Shown in pieces: positions 17,285 through 26,223 of a stretch of DNA of 64,000 nucleotides (the first letter of the stretch is position 1; every line of letters starts with the position of its first letter). Under the pieces are notes generated by a model. The model did not search any database, had not been told where the DNA came from, and saw nothing but the letters and a program-made list of their open reading frames with translations. The stretch is from contig NZ_CP036426.1 in assembly GCF_007752535.1 (NCBI RefSeq), positions 7,564,001 to 7,628,000 of the forward strand. The letters run 5' to 3'. The translations under genes were made by a program, and so were the position numbers. Origin of the DNA: Tautonia plasticadhaerens. GTDB taxonomy: Bacteria > Planctomycetota > Planctomycetia > Isosphaerales > Isosphaeraceae.

Positions 17285-17980
17285 ATGGCCACAGCGAGGG
17301 AGCGGACGATCAGGGCCCTGGCGGCCGCCGGGCGGCCCTCCTGCGTGGGGATCGACCTGGCGGGCGTGGAGCGCCGAGAGACCGGGGTGGCGGTGCTCGT
17401 CGACGGCCGACTCGAGCTGCTGACCTCGGCCGGTCCCGACGCCGAGATCCTCGCGCTGGCGACGCTCGCCGGGCCCGGCGGCACGGTGGCGATCAACTCG
17501 CCGCTCACCCGGCCGCTGGGCCGCTGCTGCCTCGAAGACGACTGCCCCTGCCGCGACGACCCGGGCACACGGAGCCGACAGCTCGAGCGCGAGCTGGCCC
17601 GGATGCGCGTCCCCGCCCTCGCGACCGCCTTGCTGAAGGTCCTCGCCCGGCGCGGCGAGCGGATCGCGACGGCGATGCGGGGCGCGGGCATCGAGCCGAT
17701 CGAGGTCTATCCGTATGCGACCCTCCGTCTTCTCGGCCTGCCGACCGCCGGCAAGAAGACCGCCGACGGCCGCCGTCGAATCCGGCGCGCATTGAAGCCT
17801 CTGGTGCCGGGGCTCGACCGCCAGCACGCGTCCGAGCACCGCCTCGACGCCATCGTCTGCGCCTACACCGCCCAGCTCTGGCGCGAGGGCCGGGCTCGGG
17901 CCGTCGGCGTGCCCGAGGAGGGGCTGATGATCATCCCGGCCGCGACGGACCTCGTGCCGGAGTCGAAACGCCGGGGGTGA
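17285..17980 (+). CDS. DUF429 family protein (predicted RNase H-fold nuclease)
   Basis: A 231-aa protein matching DUF429 throughout: CVGIDLAGVERRETGVAVL near the N-terminus with the first conserved acidic residue, AINSPLTRP, a cysteine-containing loop (CCLEDDCPCRDD), EVYPYATLRLLGL, and the C-terminal EHRLDAIVCAYTAQLW. The family is predicted to have an RNase H-like fold and nuclease activity, but no substrate is established. It stands alone between bcp and the secreted gluzincin-like gene. A well-placed ribosome binding site is not obvious upstream of the ATG. Confidence 0.82.
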   Translation: MATARERTIRALAAAGRPSCVGIDLAGVERRETGVAVLVDGRLELLTSAGPDAEILALATLAGPGGTVAINSPLTRPLGRCCLEDDCPCRDDPGTRSRQLERELARMRVPALATALLKVLARRGERIATAMRGAGIEPIEVYPYATLRLLGLPTAGKKTADGRRRIRRALKPLVPGLDRQHASEHRLDAIVCAYTAQLWREGRARAVGVPEEGLMIIPAATDLVPESKRRG

Positions 17981-18422
17981 CCGCCTCCGTCACCGGCCGC
18001 CCGGCGGGCGGGTACCGGGGGCGATCCCGGAGGGAGCTGCCCGCTCGACGACCGACCTCCCCCTCCCCCCGGGAGTCCCCGCCCGATCGGCGATCGCCGG
18101 GGATCCTGGGCCCGACGTCCCGCTCGCCCCCCGGCTCGAACTCGGCCGTCCGCGGCGGTGTCGACCGGAGGGGTCGACGGGCGATCGGTCGTCGTTCGGA
18201 GACGGGGCCGCGGGCCATCGGCCGGGGAGGAGCCGTCCGCGGGCTCGGCCCGTTCGGGCATTACGAGGGTCCCGAATCGGATCGGGGGGACGGTGGTCGA
18301 ACTCCCGCCTCCCCCTCGGAGCGGACGCTCGCGGGGTGCCGGCCGAGTCCGGTATAGTCATCGGGGGGCGGCGGCGAGATCGGCCGCCGGGGGGGCGAAT
18401 GGGACCGACCGGAGGCCGATCC
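17981..18422 (+). other. Intergenic region with one -10-like box
   Basis: A 442-bp stretch of very high GC without a supportable gene. The only promoter-like feature is TATAGT at 18353-18358, 65 bp before the next start, without a recognisable -35. No hairpin or repeat was made out. Confidence 0.4.
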
Positions 18423-19790
18423 ATGGACATGCGCTGGCGACGATTGGCCGCATCGCCGGCCCTCTTCGTGCTCCTCGTCGCGCCCACGCTCGGCCGGCAG
18501 GAGCCGCTCCCGCCGGCCGAGGCACTCGTCCTCGACGACTTCGAGGAACCGGGCCTCGGGGGCCGCTGGGAGGCATTCGGGGAGCTGAAGGCCTCCCGGG
18601 TGCCGGTCCCCGAGGGGTCGGGCGGGGTCGAGGGGGTCTCCGGCACGGCCCTGCTCGTCGACGGCGGGCCGGGGGCGAGCCTCCGCACCCGGCCGATCCC
18701 CGACGGGCCCGACCTCTCCCGGTTCGACCGGGCCGTCGTGCGGGTCAACGCCCGGGGGGCCAGCGCCGAGGACCCCGTCGTCTTCGAGGTCCATTTCTAC
18801 GCGGCCGGCCGCCGGGCCTGGCGGTGGCGTAAGGTCAGCCTCGACCGCGACGGGTGGCAGGAACTCCGCCTGCCGCTGGCCTACTTCCGGCCCGGGGGCG
18901 GGACCAGCCCCTCCTGGGACGAGGTCGACCGCCTCGGCTTCCACCTCAGGACCGACGCCGAACTGGTGCTCGACGGCCTCGAACTGGTGCCGGGCGATTC
19001 GGAGGACGCCGCCGAGCTGTCGGTCGATCAGCTCCTCCGGGACGCCTTCGGCCCGGAGGCCGAAACCCGAGTCCACCGCCGCGGGCCGTTCGTCGTCCTG
19101 ACCGACTCCCCGGACGTCCCCGAAGCTCCCCTCCTCGACGCCCTGGAGGCGATGGGCCGGCGGACCCGGGAGGAGTTCCCCAACCTCCCCGAGCCGACCG
19201 GGCCGGTCTGGCTGCTGATCTTCGCCGAGGACGACGACTACCGGGCCTTCTGGCCCCGATTCGCCCGGCGGTTCGCCGGGGAGATGGGCCCGCCGGGCTC
19301 GGGGGGATTCACGGCGCTGGGGATCGCCTCCGCCTCCTGCCTGCCGGACGACCCGGAGGCGGTCCGGCCGGTCTTCGTGCACGAGGCGTCCCACGCGCTG
19401 ATGGACCGGATGCTCGGCGTCGCCTCGGAGGGGAACTGGCTGTTCGAGGCGCTGGGCACCCGGTATCAGCTCGACGTCTCGGGCCAGGACCTCGGGCCGA
19501 TCGTCCGGCAGGGGCTGGCCGATCCCAAGGCCCGGTCACCGCTCGAGGAGCTGCTCGACGGCGAGCCGGTGCCCGAGACGCGCTACTGGCAGGTCGCCAC
19601 CGTCGTCGACTGGCTGCTGGACGACCCGGGGCGGAGGGCGGCCTTCCACCTCGCCGTCGACGCGATGCGATCCCGGGGTTCGACCGACCTGCGTCCCCTC
19701 GCCCCCGAATTCCTCGGCGGCGACCTCGACGAGCTCGAGCCGGAGTGGCTCGACTGGCTGCGGCGGTCCTACGGCGACGACACCCCCTGA
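18423..19790 (+). CDS. Secreted gluzincin-like metallopeptidase with N-terminal sandwich domain
   Basis: A 455-aa exported protein. Residues 1-25 are a signal peptide (MDMRWRRLAASPALFVLLVA). Residues ~35-185 form a beta-sandwich of the CIA30/CBM11-like kind (LVLDDFEEPGLGGRWE, DGWQELRLPLAYF, DELVLDGLELVPG-like end). From ~200 comes a peptidase-MA/DUF1570-like region with HEASH at residues 320-324, a zinc site of HExxH type, and the likely third ligand in NWLFEALGTRYQ about 20 residues on. This layout suits an extracellular protease or protein-binding protein that sits on a polymer (inference). ATG at 18423 is taken because it opens the signal peptide; 87 upstream in-frame bases look non-coding. 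Confidence 0.75.
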   Translation: MDMRWRRLAASPALFVLLVAPTLGRQEPLPPAEALVLDDFEEPGLGGRWEAFGELKASRVPVPEGSGGVEGVSGTALLVDGGPGASLRTRPIPDGPDLSRFDRAVVRVNARGASAEDPVVFEVHFYAAGRRAWRWRKVSLDRDGWQELRLPLAYFRPGGGTSPSWDEVDRLGFHLRTDAELVLDGLELVPGDSEDAAELSVDQLLRDAFGPEAETRVHRRGPFVVLTDSPDVPEAPLLDALEAMGRRTREEFPNLPEPTGPVWLLIFAEDDDYRAFWPRFARRFAGEMGPPGSGGFTALGIASASCLPDDPEAVRPVFVHEASHALMDRMLGVASEGNWLFEALGTRYQLDVSGQDLGPIVRQGLADPKARSPLEELLDGEPVPETRYWQVATVVDWLLDDPGRRAAFHLAVDAMRSRGSTDLRPLAPEFLGGDLDELEPEWLDWLRRSYGDDTP

Positions 19791-19808
19791 GCCCCGTCGG
19801 AGCAACCC

Positions 19809-20231
19809 ATGGGCACGGTCGAGCACTTCGAGCACACCGCCGACGTCGGCTTCCGGGTCCGGGCGGCCGACCTGGCCGATTTGTTCCGATCGGCGGCCGA
19901 GGGGCTGTTCGACTACATCGTCGTCAACCGGGGCGAGGTCCGGGAGGCCGACTCCGAACCGGTGGCCCTCCACGCCGGTTCGACCGAAGACCTGCTCGTC
20001 GACTGGCTCAACGAGCTGATCTTCCGCAGCGAGACGACCCACCGGCTCTACACCCGCTTCGACCTCCGCCTCGCCGACGACGGCCTCGGCCTGGAGGCGA
20101 CCATCGCCGGGGAGCCGATCGACCGCGACCGGCACGTGCTCGATCACGAGGTCAAGGCGGTCACCTATCACGAGGCGTCCCTCCGCCGAGACGGCGAGGG
20201 ATGGGTGGCGGAGCTGATCCTCGACATCTGA
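19809..20231 (+). CDS. Archease
   Basis: A 140-aa protein matching archease over its full length: FEHTADVGFRV at the N-terminus, the STEDLLVDWLNELIF helix, and the C-terminal VKAVTYHEASL. Archease binds metal through conserved acidic residues and accelerates guanylylation of the RNA ligase RtcB, so that RtcB turns over many substrates in RNA repair or tRNA ligation. No rtcB is present in this window. It begins 18 bp after the gluzincin-like gene and is probably read through from it. Confidence 0.92.
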   Translation: MGTVEHFEHTADVGFRVRAADLADLFRSAAEGLFDYIVVNRGEVREADSEPVALHAGSTEDLLVDWLNELIFRSETTHRLYTRFDLRLADDGLGLEATIAGEPIDRDRHVLDHEVKAVTYHEASLRRDGEGWVAELILDI

Positions 20232-20233
20232 TC

Positions 20234-20254
20234 CGGGGGACCGGACCTCCCCCG
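20234..20254. terminator. Hairpin between converging genes
   Basis: CGGGGGA (20234-20240) pairs with TCCCCCG (20248-20254) over a 7-nt loop, directly after the archease stop and before the converging PfkB stop. No U-tract. Confidence 0.5.
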
Positions 20255-20296
20255 CCCCCGCTCCGCGACCCGGCGAATCCGCGTGCTACCCCTCCC

Positions 20297-21271
20297 TCAG
20301 ATCCGCCGGACCGGCAGGTCGTACTCGGCGATGAACCGGTCGGCCTCGGGCCGGGAGAAGATGCCGGCGGTGGTGCCGACGGCCCGGACGCAGCTCGCGC
20401 CCAGGGCACTGGCCAGCTTCAGGCATCCCGGCTCGTCGAGGCCGGAGATCAGCCCAGCGATGTAGCCGGCGTCGAAGGCGTCTCCGCTGCCGGTGCCGTC
20501 GACGTAGTCGACCGGATAGACGCCCAGCCTCAGGCGGTTGCACTCGGACAGCGAGACCGAGCCGTGCTCCCCCCGGGTGATGACGACCCGGGAGGCGCCG
20601 AGGGCTCGGAACGCCTCGGCCTGGGCCATCGCGTCGTCCTCCCCGCCGAGGATCAGGGCGGCCTCGTCGCTGTTGGGCAGGAAGACGTCGGTGTGCGGCA
20701 GGACCGGCTCCAGTTGCGCCAGGTAGTCGGCCGGGCCGGGGCAGGCGACGTCGAGCACGGTGGTGATGCCCTGCTCCCGGGCCCTGGCGAAGCGGCCGGC
20801 GAGGGAGTCGGGGGTGAGGCCTGGCAGGATGAGGTAGCCGCCGACGTAGAGGACGCGGGCCCCTGGGGTGATCGCCGCGTCGAGGTCGGCGGCCGAGAGC
20901 GCCGCGTTCGCCCCGAAGCTGTGGATGAACCGGCGGTCCTGGCCCTTCACGTTGACGATCAGGGTCTGGCTCGTCGCCCGGTCGGGGTCCACGACCAGGC
21001 CCGAGGTGTCGACGCCCTCCCGCTCCAGCGACTCGGCCACGAACCGGCCGAAGGCGTCGCCGCCCACCCGGCAGCTGATCCTCACGCCGACGCCCAGCCT
21101 CGAGAGGACCACGGCTACGTTCGCCGCCAGGCCGCCGATGTTCAGGACGAGGTCGTCGACCTTGACCAGCTCCCCGGGCCCGGGGAATCGGTCGATCGGC
21201 GGGGTCAGGTGATCGGCGACGATCACCCCGGCGCAGATCACAGGGGCGCCGTTCTTGGCGTTCGCGGACAT
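20297..21271 (-). CDS. PfkB-family carbohydrate kinase
   Basis: A ribokinase-like sugar or nucleoside kinase of 324 aa. Diagnostic segments are the N-terminal GG box (NIGGLAANVAVVLSRLG) with GRVG-like RVGGDAFGRF, and the C-terminal anion-hole/catalytic motif GTGSGDAFDAGYIAGL, whose Asp is the catalytic base. VLPHTDVFLPNSDEAALIL is the usual central segment. The substrate cannot be told; members phosphorylate ribose, fructose, adenosine and others. Start taken at MSANAKNG, where the fold begins; 42 upstream bases are also open. Confidence 0.9.
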   Translation of the reverse strand: MSANAKNGAPVICAGVIVADHLTPPIDRFPGPGELVKVDDLVLNIGGLAANVAVVLSRLGVGVRISCRVGGDAFGRFVAESLEREGVDTSGLVVDPDRATSQTLIVNVKGQDRRFIHSFGANAALSAADLDAAITPGARVLYVGGYLILPGLTPDSLAGRFARAREQGITTVLDVACPGPADYLAQLEPVLPHTDVFLPNSDEAALILGGEDDAMAQAEAFRALGASRVVITRGEHGSVSLSECNRLRLGVYPVDYVDGTGSGDAFDAGYIAGLISGLDEPGCLKLASALGASCVRAVGTTAGIFSRPEADRFIAEYDLPVRRI

Positions 21272-21480
21272 CGTGGATCGGGCCTCGCACGCTGCGGTTC
21301 GGGCTGGGAGCAAGCAAGAATGCCCCAGGCTACCGCGCGGCGGGAGGGCCGGGAAGCGGCTCGACCGGGAGAATCAAACCGCAGGATTGGCCCTCCGCCT
21401 CCATCCTCTCCGCGAAGCGAGCCGGGGTACAGGGGTCGGGAACGGTCGCCGGAGGGGTGGTGAGACCGCAGGCTTCCCGA

Positions 21481-21735
21481 TCAATCAGGAGTGGCCACGA
21501 TGATGACCCGGGCGTGCTCCGGCAGCTTCACGGCGGGGTCGAGGGGACGGACGAGGCCGTCTTCCACGACCCCGGCCACGGCAATCGGGCGGCGAAGGGC
21601 GGCGAGGTGGGACTCGACCGGCACCGGCGCAGCGTCGAGGGGCAAGTCTGGCGGGGCGAGAGGAGGCTCGGCGGCGACTTGCTCGTCGAGGGCGTGTCGT
21701 CTCGTTGAGCGGTACTCGGGGGACGGTGAGGTCAT
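21481..21735 (-). CDS. DUF104-like antitoxin-type protein
   Basis: An 84-aa protein. The C-terminal 30 residues, GVVEDGLVRPLDPAVKLPEH followed by ARVIIV, follow the AF2212/DUF104 antitoxin pattern (V-x-DG-x-[IVL]-x-PLDP-V-LPEG-x-RV). The first 50 residues are Pro/Ala-rich. Its ATG overlaps the TGA of the upstream BrnT-like gene (ATGA, 21732-21735), the tight coupling usual in toxin-antitoxin pairs. The order toxin then antitoxin matches BrnT-type systems, although the antitoxin there is normally BrnA. Function is inferred from context and motif. Confidence 0.55.
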   Translation of the reverse strand: MTSPSPEYRSTRRHALDEQVAAEPPLAPPDLPLDAAPVPVESHLAALRRPIAVAGVVEDGLVRPLDPAVKLPEHARVIIVATPD

Positions 21736-22022
21736 GAGGATTCCCCTCCGTCGGCCGTGATGACGAAGTCTGCCGGGTCCTCCAGATCCCCGAAGCTGTC
21801 CGGGATCGGTTCGTCCTCCCGGTCGTACCACCAGATCATCCAGATGCGATGGCCGGAGGGCACCTCGGCGAACATCTGGAAGGATCCGTCCCGCCGCTCT
21901 CGGAGGAGGAAGGCCCGGTCAACTGAGGCTTCGACTTCATCGGCCGAGAGGGCATGGGCGGCGATCTTCTCAAGATTCCAGTCGATCCACTTGAGAAGCC
22001 CTGACAAAACCGGGTGAATCAC
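21732..22022 (-). CDS. BrnT-like toxin-type gene with 5' end replaced by IS
   Basis: A 96-residue frame whose body (KWIDWNLEKIAAHALSADEV onward, ending DFVITA) resembles BrnT/DUF4258-type RelE-fold toxins: W-DxN-x-KIxxHxLSxxEVE near the start and a final ITA strand. Its first 10 residues are encoded by the end of an IS5-family element. Removing the IS with one 3-bp target copy restores ATG CGG ACG TT(T/C) AAG TGG, giving MRTFKWIDWN from an ATG at 22914, so the native gene was split at codon 4. The present frame opens with GTG at 22022 overlapping the transposase stop (GTGA), so a hybrid protein could still be translated. Activity of the hybrid is unknown. Confidence 0.6.
   Translation of the reverse strand: MIHPVLSGLLKWIDWNLEKIAAHALSADEVEASVDRAFLLRERRDGSFQMFAEVPSGHRIWMIWWYDREDEPIPDSFGDLEDPADFVITADGGESS
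21995..22016 (+). repeat. Left terminal inverted repeat of IS5-family element
   Basis: Begins GAAGCCCTGACAAAACCG at 21995; 21 of 22 positions match the right end. It supplies codons for the first residues of the hybrid BrnT-like frame on the minus strand. Confidence 0.88.
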
Positions 22023-22825
22023 ATCACATCCTGGTGGAGGATACGGAAGCAGATGACACAGGCCGCCAGGGTCGTCCAGGCGTCCCGGATCACCCCCAGC
22101 CGGTCATACCGCACCCGCATCCGCCGCAGGCCCTTGATCCAGCCGATCGTCCGCTCCACCACCCAGAGGACCTTGCCCAGCCCGCTGCCGTGCGGTGTCC
22201 GACGCTTGGCGATGTGCGGCTCGATGCCCATCCAACGCAGTAACGCCCTCGTCCCCTCGCTGTCGTAGCCCCGGTCGGCATACAGGTCATCCGGCAACTG
22301 CTTCGGCCTGCCCGGTTTGCCGGCGACGCTCGGGAAGTCGAGCACCAGCGGGATGATCTGGCGGTGGTCGCTCTCGTTGGCCCCGGCGGTGCGGATCGCC
22401 AGCGGCACTCCGGTGCGACTGACCATCACCGTGTGCTTCGTGCCCTTCCTGCTGCGGTCGACGGGGCTCGGGCCGGTCGCCTCGCCGCCGCCGAAGGCCC
22501 GCACCGTCACGCCGTCGACGACCACCGTGTCGGTCTCCAGCTTGCCAGCCTTGCGGAGCAGCCTCAGCAGGTCGGCATGGAGGCGGTCCCAGATGCCGGC
22601 CTCCTCCCAGGCCCGCAGCCGGCGATGGGCGGTGCGACCTGAGCAGCCGAGTTCCTGCGGGACATCCTCCCAGCGATTGCCGGTGGCCAGGACGAACCAG
22701 ATGACACGCAGGGCGACCCGGTGCCCGATCGGCGGACGCCCGCCGTAGGGGCCGATGGCCGGTTCCGGCGGCAGGTGGTGGGCAACCAGATCGAAGAACT
22801 CGTCCGGCATGTGGGCGCTCGCCAT
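22019..22825 (-). CDS. IS5-family DDE transposase
   Basis: A 268-aa transposase. The N-terminal DUF4096-like helix-turn-helix reads GGRPPIGHRVALRVIWFVL and NRWEDVPQELGCSGRTAHRR. The catalytic triad lies in TVVVDGVTVRAFGGG (first Asp), YADRGYDSEG (second Asp) and VERTIGWIKGLRRMR (Glu, with the Y-R-K-like signature of the family). It is full length and shows no frameshift, so the element may be active. The start MASAHMPDEFF is preferred because family members begin there; 57 upstream bases are open too. The stop TGA overlaps the GTG that opens the hybrid BrnT-like frame. Confidence 0.93.
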   Translation of the reverse strand: MASAHMPDEFFDLVAHHLPPEPAIGPYGGRPPIGHRVALRVIWFVLATGNRWEDVPQELGCSGRTAHRRLRAWEEAGIWDRLHADLLRLLRKAGKLETDTVVVDGVTVRAFGGGEATGPSPVDRSRKGTKHTVMVSRTGVPLAIRTAGANESDHRQIIPLVLDFPSVAGKPGRPKQLPDDLYADRGYDSEGTRALLRWMGIEPHIAKRRTPHGSGLGKVLWVVERTIGWIKGLRRMRVRYDRLGVIRDAWTTLAACVICFRILHQDVM

Positions 22826-22879
22826 GGTGGTGTCTCCTTCGGTTCGGAGGAAAACAGCACCAGGGCGCAAACTCCATGC

Positions 22880-22901
22880 CACACGGTTTTGTCAGGGCTT
22901 C
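22880..22901 (-). repeat. Right terminal inverted repeat of IS5-family element
   Basis: Reverse complement of the left repeat with one mismatch at base 22883. Its outer end abuts the TAA trinucleotide (22902-22904) and the native ATG of the interrupted gene (22912-22914). Confidence 0.88.
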
Positions 22902-22975
22902 TAAACGTCCGCATGACACAATCCGCCGACCGATCGGGCCCGCCCCGAAAGGCCGAGTTGGGCGGTTGCGACCGG

Positions 22976-25066
22976 TCAGCCCGCCCAGCCGTCCTCGTCG
23001 GCGGTGCGGCGGGAGAGATCCTCGGGGCGGGGTTCGGAGGTGGTGATGATCACCTCCTCGGGCCGATGGTCCTCAGGGGGGATGGCCCGCTTGCCGAGCA
23101 TCTCCACCAGGTCGACGTCGGAGATGACCTCGCGCTCGATCAGGGCGTCGGCCATGCGGTCGAGGTGCTCGCGCTGCTCCTCCAGGAGGCGGTAGGCGCG
23201 GCCGTCGGCCTCGCGGAGGATGCGGGAGACCTCCTCGTCGATGACCTGCTGGGTGTGCTCGGAGTGGTCCCGGGGCTCAGTCATCTCGCGGCCGAGGAAG
23301 GGGTGCTCCTCGGATCCCTGGACGAAGACGGGGCCGACCCGGGGGCTCATGCCCCACTGGGTGACCATCATCCGGGCCAGGCGGGTGGCCTGCTTCAGGT
23401 CCTCGGCGGCCCCGGTGGAGAGGTCGTCATAAATGAGTTTCTCGGCCGCTCGGCCGCCGAGCAGGACGTCGAGCCGGGCGCGGATCTGGCTCTCGGAGTA
23501 GCCGAGCCGATCCTCCTCGGGGAGGAACTGGGTGACGCCGAGCGACCGCCCCCGGGGGATGATGGTGACCTTGTGGACGGGGTCGGTCTTGGGGGTCATC
23601 CAGGCGACCAGGGCGTGTCCGGCCTCGTGGTAGGCGGTGGCCCGCTTGTCCTTCTGGGTGATGTACTCCTCGCGCTTGGCCCCCATGATGACCTTGTCGC
23701 GGGCGGCGTCGAAGTCCTTCATGTCGACCTTGTCCTTGTTCTCGCGGGTGGCGATCAAGGCCGACTCGTTGACGAGGTTGGCGAGGTCCGCGCCGGACAT
23801 GCCGACGGTGCTGCGGGCGATCGAGTCGAGGTCCACGTCGTCGGCCAGCGGGACGTGGCGGGAGTGGACCTTGAGGATCTCCAGGCGGCCCTTGCGGGTG
23901 GGGCGGTCGACGGTGACGTGGCGGTCGAAGCGGCCGGGGCGGAGCAGGGCCGGATCCAGGACGTCGGGCCGGTTGGTGGCGGCCAGGACGATGACAGTCT
24001 CGCTCGGGGTGAAGCCGTCCATCTCGGTGAGGATCTGGTTGAGCGTCTGCTCCCGCTCGTCATGGCCGCCGCCGAGGCCGGCGCCCCGGACCCGGCCCAC
24101 CGCGTCGATCTCGTCGATGAAGAGGATGCAGGGGCTGTTCTCCTTGGCCGTCTTGAACATGTCGCGGACCCGGCTGGCGCCGACGCCGACGAACATCTGG
24201 ATGAACTCCGACCCGGAGATGGAGAAGAACGGGGCCCCGGCCTCCCCCGCCACGGCCCGGGCCAGCAGGGTCTTGCCCGAGCCGGGGGGGCCGATCAGCA
24301 GCACGCCCTTGGGGATCCGGCCGCCGAGGCGCTGGAACTTCTCGGGGGTCTTGAGGAACTCGACGATCTCCTGCAGCTCGGCCTTGGCGTTCTCCAGGCC
24401 GGCGACCTCGTCGAAGGTGGTGCGTTGCTTGGACTTGTCGTGCCGCTTGGCCTGACTCTTGGTGAAGTTGCCGAGGATGCCGCCGTCGAACTGGTCCCGG
24501 GCCCGCCGCATCATGAAGAAGATCAGGCCGCCGATGAGGACCATCGGCAGCAGGAAGCTGACCCAGAGCAGGGTGGTCGGCGTGGACGGCTCCAGGACCT
24601 CGATGCGGACGGGGACTTCCCGGGGCGTGGGCGGGTCGGAGCCGGGGACGGGGACGGTCGGGCTCTTGAGCAGGGCGATGAGCGTGTCGAGCTCCCCCTC
24701 GGTCGGGGGGACGTTGGTGACGAAGTGGGTGACGGTCTGGGCCTTGGCGTTCTCGGTCGGCTTGTAGTCCTCGTCGGGCGTGCGGAGCTTGCCCCGGGCC
24801 TCGCTGCCCTGGATGGTGATGGTCTCGATGTTGTCGCTGTTGACCTGGTCGAGGAACCAGGGGAAGTAGCTGACCCGGACCTCGGCCCGGAAGGGGTTCC
24901 ACATCAGGAACAGCAGGACCATCGCGGCGATCAAGAACAGCAGGGTCCAGGGCGGCGTGGGGGTGGCGGACGACCCTCCGCCGCCGCCCCCCCCGCTGCC
25001 GGACTTGCGGCGCTCGGGGGGCCGTCGGTCGGTGTCACCGTCACGGGGCGATCGCTGATTCTCCAT
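22976..25066 (-). CDS. ftsH: ATP-dependent zinc metalloprotease FtsH
   Basis: Membrane-bound AAA+ protease, 696 aa, slightly longer than E. coli FtsH because of a charged, glycine-rich N-terminal segment. TM1 is [15 protein letters not shown] near residues 44-60, then a periplasmic domain, then TM2 [17 protein letters not shown] near residues 170-190. Walker A GPPGSGKT is at 259-266, Walker [12 protein letters not shown] follows, and the zinc site HEAGH is at 480-484. It degrades misfolded membrane proteins and selected cytosolic regulators as a hexamer. The thioredoxin reductase gene ends 116 bp upstream on the same strand; the IS-split toxin-type gene lies just downstream. Confidence 0.97.
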   Translation of the reverse strand: MENQRSPRDGDTDRRPPERRKSGSGGGGGGGSSATPTPPWTLLFLIAAMVLLFLMWNPFRAEVRVSYFPWFLDQVNSDNIETITIQGSEARGKLRTPDEDYKPTENAKAQTVTHFVTNVPPTEGELDTLIALLKSPTVPVPGSDPPTPREVPVRIEVLEPSTPTTLLWVSFLLPMVLIGGLIFFMMRRARDQFDGGILGNFTKSQAKRHDKSKQRTTFDEVAGLENAKAELQEIVEFLKTPEKFQRLGGRIPKGVLLIGPPGSGKTLLARAVAGEAGAPFFSISGSEFIQMFVGVGASRVRDMFKTAKENSPCILFIDEIDAVGRVRGAGLGGGHDEREQTLNQILTEMDGFTPSETVIVLAATNRPDVLDPALLRPGRFDRHVTVDRPTRKGRLEILKVHSRHVPLADDVDLDSIARSTVGMSGADLANLVNESALIATRENKDKVDMKDFDAARDKVIMGAKREEYITQKDKRATAYHEAGHALVAWMTPKTDPVHKVTIIPRGRSLGVTQFLPEEDRLGYSESQIRARLDVLLGGRAAEKLIYDDLSTGAAEDLKQATRLARMMVTQWGMSPRVGPVFVQGSEEHPFLGREMTEPRDHSEHTQQVIDEEVSRILREADGRAYRLLEEQREHLDRMADALIEREVISDVDLVEMLGKRAIPPEDHRPEEVIITTSEPRPEDLSRRTADEDGWAG

Positions 25067-25182
25067 CGGCTCGTCATTCCGTCCTTAAGGGCAGCCCGAC
25101 GGGGACACTCCCGGTGCTCGGCCGCACGACGCGGGCCGGCCGGTCCTGCATGGGTGTCGCGGAGTCGCGGGGTCGGATCGGG

Positions 25183-26223
25183 TCAGTGTGCGTGCGCGGT
25201 GCGGGTGTGTTCCAGCCACTTCTCGCAGTCCATCGCCGCGGCGCAGCCGGTGCCGGCGGCGGTGATGGCCTGCCGGTAGTGGGTGTCGACCACGTCGCCG
25301 CAGGCGAAGACCCCCTCGACGTCGGTGGAGGTGGCGTAGTTGGGCATCTTCCCGCGGAGGCCTGCGGGGGCCTCGACCTCGTCCCAGGCCAGGGCCGACC
25401 GGGTGAGCAGGTAGCCCTCCGGGGTCATGGCGAGCTGGCCCTCGAAGATCTGGGTGTTCGGCACGTGGCCGATGGCCAGGAACAGGCCGGAGACCTTCAG
25501 GTCCTTCACCGTCTCGTCCGTCCCGGTCGAGCGGAGCTTGATCCCCGCCAGCTTGGGGCGGGGGTCGGTCTCGCCGTAGACCTCGTCGACGACGGTGTTC
25601 CAGGCGTACTCGATCTTCGGGTTGGCCTTGAGCTTGTCCTGCATGATCTTGGAGGCGCGGAGCGCGTCCCGCCGGTGGATCAGGGTCACCTTGGTGGCGA
25701 ACCGGGTGAGGAAGGTGGCCTCCTCGACGGCCGAGTCGCCGCCGCCGACGACGGCGATCTCCTTGCCCTTGTAGAAGTGGCCGTCGCAGGTGGCGCAGGT
25801 GCTCACGCCGGCCCCCTTGAAGGGCCCCTCGTTGCCGAGCCACCGGGCGGCGGCGCCGGTGGCGACGATCAGGGCGTCGGCGGTGTACTCCCGGATCGTC
25901 CCCGACTCGGGGTCGCCGGAGGGGTCGTCGGTGGTCTTGAGGCGGAAGGGGCGCCCCGAGAGGTCGACGGAGACGGCGGTCTCCCACCGGGTGTCGGCGC
26001 CGAAGCGCCGGGCCTGCTCGCGCATCCGGTCCATCAGGTCGGGGCCGTTGATGGCCTCAGGGAAGCCGGGGAAGTTCTCGACGTCGGTCGTCCAGGTGAG
26101 CTGGCCGCCGGGTTCCTTGCCCTCGAAGACCAGGGGCTCGAGGTTGGCCCGGGCGGCGTAGATCGCGGCGGTCAGGCCCGCGGAGCCCGAGCCGATGATG
26201 ATCACGGCGGAATGCTGGGGCAT
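25183..26223 (-). CDS. trxB: Thioredoxin reductase
   Basis: Flavoprotein of 346 aa that reduces thioredoxin with NADPH in the cytosol. The FAD-binding Rossmann motif IIGSGSAGLTAAIYAARA begins near residue 9; the redox-active disulfide is CATC at 144-147 within STCATCDGHF; the NADPH-binding motif is VVGGGDSAVEEATFL; the C-terminal FAD motif is VFACGDVVDTHYRQAITAAG. It has an ~18-residue surface insert after TTDDPSGD. ATG at 26223 starts right before the first beta strand; 141 upstream bases that are also open look non-coding. Confidence 0.95.
   Translation of the reverse strand: MPQHSAVIIIGSGSAGLTAAIYAARANLEPLVFEGKEPGGQLTWTTDVENFPGFPEAINGPDLMDRMREQARRFGADTRWETAVSVDLSGRPFRLKTTDDPSGDPESGTIREYTADALIVATGAAARWLGNEGPFKGAGVSTCATCDGHFYKGKEIAVVGGGDSAVEEATFLTRFATKVTLIHRRDALRASKIMQDKLKANPKIEYAWNTVVDEVYGETDPRPKLAGIKLRSTGTDETVKDLKVSGLFLAIGHVPNTQIFEGQLAMTPEGYLLTRSALAWDEVEAPAGLRGKMPNYATSTDVEGVFACGDVVDTHYRQAITAAGTGCAAAMDCEKWLEHTRTAHAH

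Larger units (their letters stand above)
21995..22901 (-). mobile_element. IS5-family insertion sequence, 907 bp
   Basis: The element is bounded by 22-bp inverted repeats with one mismatch (21995-22016 and 22880-22901), each starting GAAGCCCTGACAAAACCG from the outside. It carries one DDE transposase reading leftward. Flanking trinucleotides are TGA (21992-21994) and TAA (22902-22904), both TNA, the target type of the IS427/IS1031 branch of IS5; one base differs, so the duplication is imperfect or has mutated. It interrupts the BrnT-like gene just downstream of ftsH. Only one copy is in the window. Confidence 0.88.
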
